The notes under the pieces were generated by a model that searched no databases, had not been told where the DNA came from, and saw nothing but the letters and a program-made list of their open reading frames with translations. A stretch of DNA of 64,000 bases from Nocardia nova NBRC 15556 (lineage in GTDB: Bacteria; Actinomycetota; Actinomycetes; Mycobacteriales; Mycobacteriaceae), in contig NZ_BDBN01000021.1 in the NCBI RefSeq assembly GCF_001613005.1, forward strand, positions 1-64,000, written 5' to 3'. The translations under genes were made by a program, and so were the position numbers. Position 1 is the stretch's first letter, and every line of letters begins with the position of its first letter. Below are positions 25,825-34,563 of this stretch, in pieces.

Positions 25825-27369
25825 TCAGTGGACCTGTCGCTCCGAATCGCCCCAATACTGTTTGCGCAGTTCGCGTTTGAGGATCTTGCCCGCACCGGAG
25901 ACCGGCAGGGCGTCGACCAGCTCGATGGTGCGCGGGGTCTTGTAGCCGGCGATCGATTGCTTGGCGTGGTCGCGGATCTCCTCGACCGTGACCGTGGCGC
26001 CGGGATGGCACACGATCACCGCGTGCACCCGCTCGCCCCATTCCTCGTCCGGGACACCGATCACCGCACACGCGGCCACCGACGGATGTCCTGATACGGC
26101 GTTCTCCACCTCGGCGGAGTACACGTTCTCGCCACCGCTGACGATCATGTCCTTCATCCGGTCGACGATGTAGACGTACCCCTCGTCGTCCATGTAGCCG
26201 CCGTCGCCGGTGTGCATCCAACCGCCCCGCAGCGCCGCCGCGGTCTCCTCGGGCCGGTTCCAGTAACCGAGCATCACATGCCCGCCGCGGACCAGGATCT
26301 CGCCGACCGTGCCGCGCGGCACCTCGTTGTCCTCGGCATCGGCGACGCGCACCTCGGCATGCGGGGCCGCGCGGCCCGCCGAACGCAATCGGCCGGCCAG
26401 GTGGTCCTCGGGGCCGAGAAGTGTTGCCACGGGCGACAATTCGGTCATTCCGTAGGCCTGGGCGAAGCGCGCCTGCGGGAACGCCCGCATGGCACGCTCG
26501 AGCACGGCCTGCGCGATCGGCGAGGCCCCGTAGACGATGCCGCGCACACTGGACAGATCGAAGTCGCGCACCCGCGGGTGGTCGACGATCATCTGGATCA
26601 TCACCGGTACCAGCAGCGTATCCGTAACCTGGTGATCGGCAATCGCTTTCATCACCGCGACCGGATCGAAGGCCGGAACCATCACCTGGGCGCCACCCAT
26701 CATGATCTGGGTGACACAGCCGGCCAGATCGGCGAGGTGGAACATCGGGGCGGCGTGCAGATAGCGAGCGCCGGGTTGCGCCAGATATCCGGTGGACAGA
26801 CTGCCCAGCCCCGAGATCTGCAGTCCGGCGTGGCTGAGCACCACACCCTTGGGGTGACCGGTGGTCCCGCCGGTATAGAAGATTCCGGCCGGTGCGTCAC
26901 CGCCGCGGCGAACATCCTCGACGGGGTCCGCGCCCGCGATCAGTTCCTCGTACGACAGCATGCCGTCGGGCGCGGGACCGTCACCGCAGTGGATCACGGC
27001 GCGCAGCACCGGCGCGGCCGCCCGCAGCGCGGGCACCATCGCGGCGAAGGTGTCGTCGACCAGCAGGACCGCCGTCTCGGAATCCTCCAGCGAATAAGCG
27101 ATTTCCGCCGGACTCCAGCGAATGTTGACCGGATTGAGCGCTGCCCCGGCCCACGGCACGGCCAGCACGTACTCCAGATACCGATCACTGTTGAGCGCCA
27201 GAATCGCGACCCGATCACCCTCGCCCACACCCAGCTGCCGCAACGCCGCGGCGAGCCGCGCGACCCGGTCGGCGCCCTCGGCGAAGGTGCGAACACGATC
27301 GCCGCAGATCGACATGACCCCGTCGGGGTTCTGCTGAACGGCCCGGTGCAGGCCCTGAGTGAGATACAT
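25825..27369 (-). CDS. Acyl-CoA synthetase (FadD-like, AMP-dependent)
   Basis: I choose the ATG at 27369 (514 residues). It has the adenylate-forming motifs YTGGTTGHPKGVVLSHAG (P-loop, A3), QAYGMTELSP (A5), HTGDGGYMDDEGYVYIVDRM (A7-A8) and the catalytic lysine motif SGAGKILKRELR (A10). It activates a carboxylic acid, probably a fatty acid, to the CoA thioester. Chain-length preference is unknown. It is divergent from a PucR-type regulator, which suggests control by it. A large stem-loop lies between the two genes. A longer frame up to 27708 reads through the intergenic hairpin and is rejected. Confidence 0.88.
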   Translation of the reverse strand: MYLTQGLHRAVQQNPDGVMSICGDRVRTFAEGADRVARLAAALRQLGVGEGDRVAILALNSDRYLEYVLAVPWAGAALNPVNIRWSPAEIAYSLEDSETAVLLVDDTFAAMVPALRAAAPVLRAVIHCGDGPAPDGMLSYEELIAGADPVEDVRRGGDAPAGIFYTGGTTGHPKGVVLSHAGLQISGLGSLSTGYLAQPGARYLHAAPMFHLADLAGCVTQIMMGGAQVMVPAFDPVAVMKAIADHQVTDTLLVPVMIQMIVDHPRVRDFDLSSVRGIVYGASPIAQAVLERAMRAFPQARFAQAYGMTELSPVATLLGPEDHLAGRLRSAGRAAPHAEVRVADAEDNEVPRGTVGEILVRGGHVMLGYWNRPEETAAALRGGWMHTGDGGYMDDEGYVYIVDRMKDMIVSGGENVYSAEVENAVSGHPSVAACAVIGVPDEEWGERVHAVIVCHPGATVTVEEIRDHAKQSIAGYKTPRTIELVDALPVSGAGKILKRELRKQYWGDSERQVH

Positions 27370-27405
27370 GCGCGTCTCTGCTTTCTGCCTTCGCTTCGCT
27401 CCGGC

Positions 27406-27499
27406 GGGGTCTCGGCCTCTTGGCCTCGATTTTTCCCTCCTCCGCTCAGTCGCTGCGCTCCCTCGCTCCGTCAGTCCAAAATCGAGGCGGCCGAGCCCC
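27406..27499. repeat. Large imperfect stem-loop in the divergent fadD/pucR region
   Basis: GCCTCGATTTT (27423-27433) pairs perfectly with AAAATCGAGGC (27478-27488). The flanking GGGG...CTCGGCC and CGGCCGAGCCCC extend the stem with a small bulge. The loop (about 44 nt) is pyrimidine-rich with repeated TCGCTxCGCTCC-like words. It could be a REP-like element or an RNA leader structure. It lies between two start codons, so a simple terminator is unlikely. Confidence 0.5.
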
Positions 27500-27619
27500 A
27501 CGGAGGAACTCCGATGAGTGTCGTACGCCACAGGCTGGGCAGCCATGGATTTCGCGTCGAAGTTCGGGGGCTGGGATTTGTTGGTTTCTCCAAAGTCGCG
27601 TCGTATTCTCGGGCCTGTC

Positions 27620-28792
27620 ATGACTGAGTCGTCCGAGTCCTCGAGTGCCCCGCGGCAACGCTTGCTGGCGCGGATGCGGGCCGAGCGCGACGCCCTCGCC
27701 GCCCGCATCGTCGACCGGGCCCGCGCCGAGATTCCGGATTACCGCACGATCGATGCGGCCGATCTGCTGCCGACGACGATGGCGATCATGGACCGGCTGT
27801 TCGCCTCCCTCGCCGGTACGGCCGATGTCGAATCGTCCGAAGGCACCCGGCTGACCGATTACGGCCGGATCCGCGCCACGCAGGCGGTGTCCATGGAGGC
27901 GCTGCTACGCGCCTGGCGCCTGGCCGAACGCCTGCATCTCGAGACGCTGAGCGCGGTGGCGGCCGAATGCGGCGCCGACGACGCGGTGCTGTTCGAGATC
28001 ACCCGTGATCTGCTCGAATTGGTCGACGATGCGACGGCCTCGTTCTCCGACGCCCACCACGAGGTCGAGCGCACCCGAGCTGGTCACGACCGCATCCAGC
28101 GCGCGGAATTCACGCGGGCCGTGCTGGCGGGCACGATTTCGGCCACCGAGCTGACATTGGGCATCCAGCGCTACGGCCTGCGCGCCGACGCCGACTATCG
28201 CGCCTTCCGCGCCCGCGCCGACGCGGCGCCGCCGACCGAATTCGACCGTCTGCTGCGACCCCAGGGCGCGGATTACGCCTTCCGCACCGTGATCGACGGC
28301 GACTATGCCGGGTTCACCGATCGCACGATCCACATTCCGGGTGCGGCACTGCTGGCGTTCGGACCACCGCGCCCGCTCGCCGAGGCCCCGCGGTCGTTTC
28401 GGCTGGCGGGCCGCGCCCTGGCCACGGCGGCCGCGCTCGGCCATACCGGGACCTGTGAATTCGACAGTCTCGGCCTGCTTCCGGGCGTCGCCGCCGATCC
28501 CGAACTCGGCGCCGAACTCGTGCGTCGCTATCTCGCGCCGCTGGGCAGCGGCGGCTCGGCCGCGACGCTGATCGACACCGTGACGGCGTATCTCGATACC
28601 GGCATGCGCATCGAGGCGACCGCACAGCGACTGATCGTGCATCCCAATACGGTCCGCTATCGCATCGGCCGTTTCGAGGAGCTGACCGGGTGCGATCTGC
28701 GCCGGGCGCACACGGGTGCGCAGGTGTGGTGGGCGATTCAATACGACCGTCTGGTACGGCCTGGCGCAACGAATTTCGCGTCTGCGAATTAG
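27620..28792 (+). CDS. PucR-type transcriptional regulator
   Basis: I use the ATG at 27620 (390 residues); the frame from 27518 runs through intergenic sequence. The N-terminal and central regions (GRIRATQAVSMEALLRAWRL) match the CdaR/PucR RsbRD-like and GGDEF-like layout. The C-terminal helix-turn-helix is clear (TAYLDTGMRIEATAQRLIVH, then PNTVRYRIGRFEELTG), typical of PucR C-terminal domains. It is divergent from an acyl-CoA synthetase gene, which it likely controls. It is followed by a hairpin at 28921. Confidence 0.85.
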   Translation: MTESSESSSAPRQRLLARMRAERDALAARIVDRARAEIPDYRTIDAADLLPTTMAIMDRLFASLAGTADVESSEGTRLTDYGRIRATQAVSMEALLRAWRLAERLHLETLSAVAAECGADDAVLFEITRDLLELVDDATASFSDAHHEVERTRAGHDRIQRAEFTRAVLAGTISATELTLGIQRYGLRADADYRAFRARADAAPPTEFDRLLRPQGADYAFRTVIDGDYAGFTDRTIHIPGAALLAFGPPRPLAEAPRSFRLAGRALATAAALGHTGTCEFDSLGLLPGVAADPELGAELVRRYLAPLGSGGSAATLIDTVTAYLDTGMRIEATAQRLIVHPNTVRYRIGRFEELTGCDLRRAHTGAQVWWAIQYDRLVRPGATNFASAN

Positions 28793-28920
28793 TGAAGTTT
28801 CCCCCGAAATGCCGTGCGGTTGCTCCGGGGTGGCTTAGGCTCTGACTGCCTCGATAGCTCGGGGCTTGCAGAGCGGGTCGCCATGCCCACAGCGTCCCGC
28901 TGTCGCAACATCAGGTCAGG

Positions 28921-28947
28921 TGGGGGCTGCGTCCCCGACAGCCCCCA
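28921..28947 (+). terminator. GC-rich hairpin downstream of the PucR gene
   Basis: TGGGGGCTG (28921-28929) pairs perfectly with CAGCCCCCA (28939-28947) around a 9-nt loop. The site lies 129 bp after the pucR stop. No T-run follows, which is common for actinobacterial terminators. Confidence 0.55.
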
Positions 28948-28998
28948 TCGCCCCTGAACAACACCGTAGTGTGAAACATCGATAAATCGAGGGACAGT

Positions 28999-29331
28999 AT
29001 GCGCGGATTCCACGCCCCGTCGCCCGCCGAACGATTGCTGGCCGAGATCTACGAGGCCGGATACACCTCCGTCGATGACTTCATCGATCGACTACGGTTT
29101 CGCCCGCGCCACGCCGCGCCGGAACCGGCCCGTCACGCCGCGGTGATCGACCCGTTCACCGACACCATCGAGCTGCAACTCGACATCCCCGATGCGGCGG
29201 ATTCCCTTGCGGGCATGACACATTGGTATCCGGAGTTCGATGCGGACGTCGAGGTCGACCCCAGCGCCGACACCACGGAATTCCCTGCGGTGCAGCGCAT
29301 CTGGGTCGTCCCGGAACGCCACGCGAGCTGA
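28999..29331 (+). CDS. Hypothetical protein, 110 residues
   Basis: The ATG at 28999 has GAGGGA about 8 nt upstream. The product is soluble and acidic, with an N-terminal helical segment (AERLLAEIYEAGYTSVDDFIDR) and no signal peptide. Later it has the beta-like TIELQLDIPDAADSLAG and a Trp-rich end. I do not recognise the family. The codon use is normal (GC-rich third positions), supporting a real gene. It stands alone between the pucR terminator hairpin and a convergent YceI gene. Confidence 0.6.
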   Translation: MRGFHAPSPAERLLAEIYEAGYTSVDDFIDRLRFRPRHAAPEPARHAAVIDPFTDTIELQLDIPDAADSLAGMTHWYPEFDADVEVDPSADTTEFPAVQRIWVVPERHAS

Positions 29332-29356
29332 CCGGTCGCACCGGCCCGGCCCGCCG

Positions 29357-30178
29357 CTACATCTGCGGTAGCGAATCTCCCTGCACCAGTTCGATATCCA
29401 GCTCGATCTTCACGGTGGTGCCCACCGCGGCCACACCGGCGCGCACGACGGCGTTGTAGTCGATCGCGAAATCGTTGCGGTGCAAATGGGTCTCGGCATG
29501 GAATGCGGCGCGGACCCCGCCCCACGGGTCGGGTCCCGACCCGCCGTAGGTCAGGTCCAGCTCCACCGGGCGGCGCTGACCGTGCAACTCCAGTTCACCG
29601 GGCATCACCCAGGTGTCGGCGCCGGTGCGCCGCAATCCGGTTCCGGTGAATCCGATCAGCGGGTAGCTCTCGACATCGAGGAAGTCGGCCGAGCGCAGAT
29701 GGTCGTCGCGCATCCCGATTCCGGTGTCGATGCTGGCCGCCTTGATCTCGGCGAAACCCGTTGTCTGCTCGAAGTTCCGGGCCACGTCCAGCCGTCCGCC
29801 GACCTCGGCGAACCGCGCCTTGATACTCGCGATGCCGAGGTGGCGGGCGGTGGCCACGACCGTGGAATGCACCGGGTCGATGGTCCACGGGCCCGGTGCC
29901 GGCGTGCCGAGGGAATTCGCCTCCGACTGCAACGCCACCGCACCCAATTGCCCGCTGCCGGAAGCCGATATCCGCGCGATCTGCGCCACCGGCTGATAAC
30001 CGGGGGCGGTCACCACCGCGGTGTGCATACCGGCGGGCAGCGGCTCGGTCGCCGCGGCCCCGGTTTCGTCGGCCACCGCACGGGCGAGCTGACGACCGTT
30101 CAGATCGGTCACGGTCAGCAGCGCACCCGGCACCGGCCAGCCATCGGAATTGCGAACCTGTGCGGTCAAACCGCTCAT
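29357..30178 (-). CDS. YceI-family protein with an N-terminal CRD domain
   Basis: This 273-residue protein (ATG at 30178) begins with one carboxypeptidase-regulatory-like domain (about residues 1-85: GWPVPGALLTVTDLNGRQLA, HTAVVTAPGYQPVAQIARIS). A YceI lipocalin-like domain follows (WTIDPVHSTVVATARHLGIA, FAEVGGRLDV, LDVESYPLIGFTG, FAIDYNAVV). YceI proteins bind long polyisoprenoids or related lipids in a beta-barrel. No signal peptide is visible, so it is probably cytoplasmic. Its CRD domain resembles the repeats at the C-terminus of the MFS protein 73 bp upstream on the same strand. This suggests the two gene products work together. It has no counterpart next to the second MFS copy. Confidence 0.87.
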   Translation of the reverse strand: MSGLTAQVRNSDGWPVPGALLTVTDLNGRQLARAVADETGAAATEPLPAGMHTAVVTAPGYQPVAQIARISASGSGQLGAVALQSEANSLGTPAPGPWTIDPVHSTVVATARHLGIASIKARFAEVGGRLDVARNFEQTTGFAEIKAASIDTGIGMRDDHLRSADFLDVESYPLIGFTGTGLRRTGADTWVMPGELELHGQRRPVELDLTYGGSGPDPWGGVRAAFHAETHLHRNDFAIDYNAVVRAGVAAVGTTVKIELDIELVQGDSLPQM

Positions 30179-30251
30179 GCCTGCGCCTCGCTGACGCTCG
30201 GCTCCGGCATGCGCGGGGCGCCCTGTGACATTGATTCGCTCGCAAGCTCGC

Positions 30252-32954
30252 TCATGACAGCTCCGTGTTCTGATCGACACCACTGGGCTCGACACCATTG
30301 TGCCGGACCCCGTTCCGTTCTCCGTTCGTCGCGGCACCGTTGGTGCCGGAGACTCCGGCGGGCCCGGCGGCCGGGCGCTCGCCCTCGTCACCGTCGTCGT
30401 AACCCAGCCGGACATCGTGCTCGACCTCGCCGCCGCCGACGGCGACCCGGCTGGTCACCGGCGGATATCCGCGCGCGACCACCGTGTACTCACCCTCGCT
30501 GAGGTCGGTCAGTACATACTGCCCGTTCTCGTCGGTGCGAGTGGTCCCGATCGGGGTTCCGGAGCGATCCAGCACCGTGACCTCCGCGTCCGGCACCGCA
30601 CCGCCGTCGGCGAGCACGGTCCCGGTCAGCACCGCCATCGGCGAGAGCTCGATGTCGTGGTGCAGCAGGCCACTGTCGGGCACGACCAGCGCGGTCGCGC
30701 TCGGGCGCATGTGTTCGGCCACCGCGACCAGGGTGTAGGTCCCCGAGACCACACCGTGGCAGAGGTAGTTGCCGGACTCGTCGGTGACGGCCGCGCCCAC
30801 CACTTCACCACGCAGATCGGTGAGGGTGACGGTCGCACCGGCCAGCGGCTGACCCGTCACAGTGGTCCGGACCGTGCCCGACAGCTCGCCCGAACCCTGC
30901 AGGGTCAGGTCGAGGCGCTGAGTGCGGCCGTCGGCGGTGACATTGACCGCGGCGGGCTGGTGACCGTTCGCGGAGACGATCAGCACATAGTTGCCCGCGC
31001 CGGGCGGCTCGATCGAGTAGCGACCGCCGCTGTCGCCCGTCGAACGCGAAACCTGGTGTCCGCGTTGGTCGATCAGTGTCAGCGCGGCGCCCGCGACCGG
31101 TCGGCCGTCGGCCCGCTGCACCTGCCCGCCGATGGCGTGGCCGCTGCCGTGGGAGTTGACGACAGGAGTGTTTGTCATCGCCGAAACCTCCGCAATTCGA
31201 TGTGATTCGTGCCCGTTGGCCGCGGCGTGCCGACCCGCCGCCGCAACGGCGGCGAGAACCGGTTCGGGCTCGGAGAGCGCCTGGGCGGCACCCTCCCACA
31301 CCTGGTTCTCGGCCCATTCGGCTTCGGCCGTCTCGACCGGATCCTTCGGCGCCGGGGCGGGCGCCGAAGCATCCTGCAGCGGAATCTCTTTCATGAACAT
31401 CATGACGATGCAGGCCAGCAGGGCCACGCCCGCCGCGGCGTAGAAGACGCCGTGCATCGAGTTGGTGAATCCGATCAGGATCGGGTCCTTGATCTGCTGC
31501 GGCAGCGCGCCGATTCCGGCGGTGTTGGCCTGCAACTGGTTCAGCTTGCCGGCGTCCAGTCCGGGCGGCAGGTGACCGCCGAAGGCATCGGTGATCTTGT
31601 GCGGCAACAGATTGAACAGAATCGTCAGGAAGACCGCGACACCCAGTGTGCCGCCGACCTGCCGGAAGAATGTCGCCGACGCCGTCGATACACCCATATC
31701 CGACCGCGGACCGGCATTCTGCGCCGCGATGATCAACGTCTGCATACAGCAGCCCAAGCCCAGACCGACCAGCGCGCCGATCGCGAGCACCTGCCACATC
31801 GCGCTGTCGAAGTGCAACTGGGCGTAGAGCAGCGCGCCCACGGTCACCAGGAAGGTGCCGACCACCGGCAGGATCTTGTAGCGGCCGGTGCGCTTGACGA
31901 CCTGACCGGAGATCATCGAGCCGATCATGATGCCCAGCACCAGCGGCAGCATCAGCAGACCCGCCTCGGTCGGCGAATAGCCGCGCACCACCTGCAGATA
32001 CAGCGGCACCATGCTGATCGCGCCGAACATCGCGATACCGACGATGAAACCGCCGATCATCACCACCGAGAAAGTGGAGTTCTTGAACAGCCGCAGCGGA
32101 ATCAGCGCGGAGTCCTTCATCAGGTACTCCACCCCGATGAACAGCACCAGGCCCACCGCGCCGACGGCGTAGCAGATCACCGAATTGCCGGAACCCCAGC
32201 CCCAGGTGCGGCCCTGTTCGGCCACGATCAGCAACGGCACCACACAGATCGCCAGCGCGATCGCACCCCACCAGTCGACATTCAACTTCTGCCGCTGATG
32301 CGGGACATTGAGCACCTTGGCCACGACCGCGAGGGCGACCACGCCGATCGGCACGTTCACCAGGAACACCCAGCGCCAGCCGTCGATCCCCCACAGGGTG
32401 TCGTAATCGGAGAACAGACCGCCGAGCACCGGGCCGAGCACGGTCGAAGTGCCGAAGACCATCATGAAATAGCCCTGGTAGCGGGCCCGTTCACGCGGCG
32501 GGACGATATCGCCCACGATGGTCATGGCCAGCGACATCAGACCACCGGCGCCCAAACCCTGGAACGCCCGGAACGCCGCCAACTCGTACATCGACGTCGC
32601 GAACGTACACGCCGCCGACCCCACCACGAAAATACCGATCGCCAGCAAATAAAACGGCTTACGACCATAAATATCGGCCAACTTGCCGTACAACGGCGTC
32701 GAAATCGTCGCCGTGATCAAATACGCCGTCGTCGCCCACGCCTGCTGATCGAAACCATGCAAACTATTCGCGATCCGGACAATCGCCACACTCACAATAT
32801 TCTGATCCAGCGCCGCCAAGAACATCCCCAGCAACAAACCGGACAAAATAGTCAAAATCTGGCGATGCGACAGAGACGGTCGCACGTCCGCCGGCGGCGC
32901 GATGGTCGGAGCGTTCGGCTGCGCCGGCGGAGCCTCACTGGTCGAAGTCGTCAT
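30252..32954 (-). CDS. DHA2-type MFS drug/H+ antiporter fused to three CRD repeats (copy 1)
   Basis: This 900-residue protein has an N-terminal transporter part (about residues 25-540) with the 14-helix DHA2 layout. Motifs include MFLAALDQNIVSVAIVRIAN, motif A GKLADIYGRKPFY, and GPVLGGLFSDYDTLWGIDGW. A Pro/Ala/Glu-rich linker follows. From about residue 608 to 850 come three repeats of about 78 residues, each with a GxPxxGAxxTLxDxRGxxVxxxxTDxxGxY pattern, then a hydrophilic tail. DHA2 pumps export toxic compounds; the usual length is about 500 residues, so the tail is exceptional. A MarR gene 13 bp upstream and a CRD-YceI gene downstream form the operon. Part of its 5' region is identical to copy 2. 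Confidence 0.9.
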   Translation of the reverse strand: MTTSTSEAPPAQPNAPTIAPPADVRPSLSHRQILTILSGLLLGMFLAALDQNIVSVAIVRIANSLHGFDQQAWATTAYLITATISTPLYGKLADIYGRKPFYLLAIGIFVVGSAACTFATSMYELAAFRAFQGLGAGGLMSLAMTIVGDIVPPRERARYQGYFMMVFGTSTVLGPVLGGLFSDYDTLWGIDGWRWVFLVNVPIGVVALAVVAKVLNVPHQRQKLNVDWWGAIALAICVVPLLIVAEQGRTWGWGSGNSVICYAVGAVGLVLFIGVEYLMKDSALIPLRLFKNSTFSVVMIGGFIVGIAMFGAISMVPLYLQVVRGYSPTEAGLLMLPLVLGIMIGSMISGQVVKRTGRYKILPVVGTFLVTVGALLYAQLHFDSAMWQVLAIGALVGLGLGCCMQTLIIAAQNAGPRSDMGVSTASATFFRQVGGTLGVAVFLTILFNLLPHKITDAFGGHLPPGLDAGKLNQLQANTAGIGALPQQIKDPILIGFTNSMHGVFYAAAGVALLACIVMMFMKEIPLQDASAPAPAPKDPVETAEAEWAENQVWEGAAQALSEPEPVLAAVAAAGRHAAANGHESHRIAEVSAMTNTPVVNSHGSGHAIGGQVQRADGRPVAGAALTLIDQRGHQVSRSTGDSGGRYSIEPPGAGNYVLIVSANGHQPAAVNVTADGRTQRLDLTLQGSGELSGTVRTTVTGQPLAGATVTLTDLRGEVVGAAVTDESGNYLCHGVVSGTYTLVAVAEHMRPSATALVVPDSGLLHHDIELSPMAVLTGTVLADGGAVPDAEVTVLDRSGTPIGTTRTDENGQYVLTDLSEGEYTVVARGYPPVTSRVAVGGGEVEHDVRLGYDDGDEGERPAAGPAGVSGTNGAATNGERNGVRHNGVEPSGVDQNTELS
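32542..32854. repeat. 313-bp block identical to 42882-43194
   Basis: Comparing the two MFS genes base by base, I find no difference between 32542-32854 and 42882-43194, while sequence on either side diverges. The block encodes residues about 34-138 of this copy, covering the first transmembrane helices and motif A. It is unusually GC-poor: I count 96 G or C in the 180 bases 32641-32820. Codons such as ATT, TAT, GGT, CGT and TTT are frequent in it. Confidence 0.9.
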
Positions 32955-32967
32955 GTGTATGTAAGCC

Positions 32968-33549
32968 CTAATTCGAATCGGCTGTTGCAGTGGATTTTTC
33001 GGCTGTGGATTCCTCGATGCCGCTGACGAGCAGCTCGAGGAGATCGGTCAATCTGGCCCGTTCGTCGGCGGGCCACTCGGCCATCACCTCGGCCAGCCAG
33101 CGGTTGCGGTTTCGACGGTTCTCCTCGAAAACCCGCACCCCCTCGGCGGTGGGCGCCAGCACGCAGGCCCGGCCGTCCACGGGGTCGGCCCGGCGTTCCA
33201 CCAGGCCGTGTGCCACCAGCGATCGAGTCTGCCTGCTGATGGTCGATGTTTCGGTATGCAGGGTGTCCGCCAGCTTCCCCGTCCGCTGCGGACCGTCGTG
33301 GACCAGGCAGAACAGTACAGAATAGGCCGATCGCTCCAGACCGTCCGGACCGTACTTGGCTATGTGCGATTTGGTTCTGCCGATCGCCCGCATCAACCGG
33401 ATCAGCTGACCGCCGAGTCGATCGGCCACATCCTGTTCGGTGACGCCGGCGCTGTGTTCGATGCCGTGCTCGCCCGGGCCTACATGGTTACGCAAGCTAC
33501 CGCCTTCGGCCCGCGTGCTCACACGGGGATCACGGGCATCGACGACCAT
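32968..33549 (-). CDS. MarR-family regulator (copy 1)
   Basis: This 193-residue protein starts at the ATG after GAAGGAAG. After a variable N-terminal tail of about 40 residues it has the winged helix-turn-helix of the MarR family: VLFCLVHDGPQRTGKLADTL, STISRQTRSLVAHGLVERRA, and the wing DPVDGRACVLAPTAEGV. It is 13 bp upstream of the MFS gene. A palindromic region 33 bp upstream of its start, conserved in copy 2, is the likely autoregulatory operator. MarR proteins of such operons usually sense small aromatic or lipophilic compounds; the ligand is unknown. Confidence 0.9.
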   Translation of the reverse strand: MVVDARDPRVSTRAEGGSLRNHVGPGEHGIEHSAGVTEQDVADRLGGQLIRLMRAIGRTKSHIAKYGPDGLERSAYSVLFCLVHDGPQRTGKLADTLHTETSTISRQTRSLVAHGLVERRADPVDGRACVLAPTAEGVRVFEENRRNRNRWLAEVMAEWPADERARLTDLLELLVSGIEESTAEKSTATADSN

Positions 33550-33582
33550 GACCGAGCTTCCTTCTCCCCACGACGCATTTGA

Positions 33583-33623
33583 TTAGCATGTACAACTAGT
33601 TGCTGAGGCCAACTATACATACG
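33583..33623. promoter_or_regulatory. MarR operator-promoter region, copy 1
   Basis: This 41-bp segment matches 43820-43860 at 35 of 41 positions. It contains the palindrome CAACTAGTTG (33593-33602) and a second half-site CAACTA (33610-33615). The half-site also forms TAGTTG-N7-CAACTA with the first. On the minus strand a possible -10 box, TATAGT, lies inside it, so binding of MarR would block its own promoter. Confidence 0.7.
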
Positions 33624-33784
33624 TTCGGAACCCACTCGCACGTACCCCGGCCCACACCCGGGAACGCCGGGCCGGACACGCCGAGCGCAATCCGGACATC
33701 CCGTGATTACCGATGGTTTGCTCGAACTGTCGCATTTCCGACTCTGATCGATCGGCAAGTCGACGCGGAAGGACCGAGCTGACC

Positions 33785-34441
33785 ATGTCTGCGCCAATCG
33801 AGCCCGCCCGAATTCCGGCCCAGCCGACAAATCAGACCCCGAACACCGCGGATTCCGCAACGCATTTTCCGGCCGCCTTCGCAGCGCCGATCGACTCGGC
33901 AACCTCGCCGCCATCTTTCGACCCCACTCGGATCGCAGGCCAAATTGTGACCGAGACGACACCGGCGCCTCAGCTTCGCCGCGCCGCTCTCGCCGCATTC
34001 TGCGCGCTGTGGCTGGTCGGCGCGCCGGTGGCCCTCGCCGCGACGGCCGGCGCCGACTGCGGGCCCGCGTGCGCCGACACCTCCGGATCGGCATCCGGTT
34101 CGGCCTCGGGTTCGGCGGGATCCTCCGGTTCCGCCACCGCGGGTCTGCTGCTGGGCCTGCCGATGAAGACGGTCGCCCTGACGATCGTCCCGGCTCCGCA
34201 GTTCCCGTCGTTCGACAACGTGATCACGCACGAGAGCAGCTGGAATCCGTTCGCGGTCAATCCGGAATCGGGCGCCTACGGTCTCGGGCAGGCGTTGCCG
34301 CCGGAGCGGATGGCCTCGCACGGGGTGGACTGGATGATCAACCCGGTGACCCAGATCCGCTGGACCTACGACTACATGGTGGAGCGGTACGGCAGCCCCG
34401 ACGGAGCCTGGGCGTTCTGGCAGTCCCACCACTGGTACTAG
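33785..34441 (+). CDS. Small secreted lytic-transglycosylase-like (SLT) protein
   Basis: The frame gives 218 residues from ATG 33785 (GGAAGGA 11 nt upstream). A GTG at 33947 would give 164 residues with a textbook signal peptide (RRAALAAFCALWLVGAPVALA), so the start is uncertain and the first 54 residues may not be translated. After a Ser/Gly-rich linker comes a short SLT-like domain: VITHESSWNPFAVNPESG with the probable catalytic Glu in HESS, then AYGLGQALPPERM and the closing AWAFWQSHHWY. Such proteins cut or remodel peptidoglycan. It lies between the MarR operator and the TerC-like gene. Confidence 0.75.
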   Translation: MSAPIEPARIPAQPTNQTPNTADSATHFPAAFAAPIDSATSPPSFDPTRIAGQIVTETTPAPQLRRAALAAFCALWLVGAPVALAATAGADCGPACADTSGSASGSASGSAGSSGSATAGLLLGLPMKTVALTIVPAPQFPSFDNVITHESSWNPFAVNPESGAYGLGQALPPERMASHGVDWMINPVTQIRWTYDYMVERYGSPDGAWAFWQSHHWY

Positions 34442-34444
34442 CTC

Positions 34445-34539
34445 TCGATTGTCGCCGGACCACTTCAACTGTCACAATCGAAGGCAGGGTTGCGAGCACT
34501 CTGAATGCTGTAACCCGCGAGGTCATACCCCCCGCGGGT
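34445..34539 (+). promoter_or_regulatory. Structured leader of the TerC-like gene
   Basis: Two inverted repeats are visible in the 122-bp gap: TCGATTGT (34445-34452) with ACAATCGA (34474-34481), and ACCCGCG (34513-34519) with CGCGGGT (34533-34539). The first could terminate the SLT gene. The second is close to the TerC-like start. I do not see the yybP-ykoY manganese riboswitch consensus. Confidence 0.4.
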
Positions 34540-34563
34540 GTCGAATTGACGAAAGGCATCGGC

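Noticed and set aside
28789..29013. 74-residue frame on the - strand between the PucR gene and the 28999 gene
   Set aside because: It runs through the terminator hairpin, has no Shine-Dalgarno sequence and no protein-like pattern.
31209..33026. 605-residue open frame on the + strand
   Set aside because: It is a shadow of the copy 1 MFS gene, His/Arg-rich without domains.
34442..34563. yybP-ykoY manganese riboswitch before the TerC-like gene
   Set aside because: The conserved motifs of this riboswitch are not recognisable; only two simple hairpins are seen.
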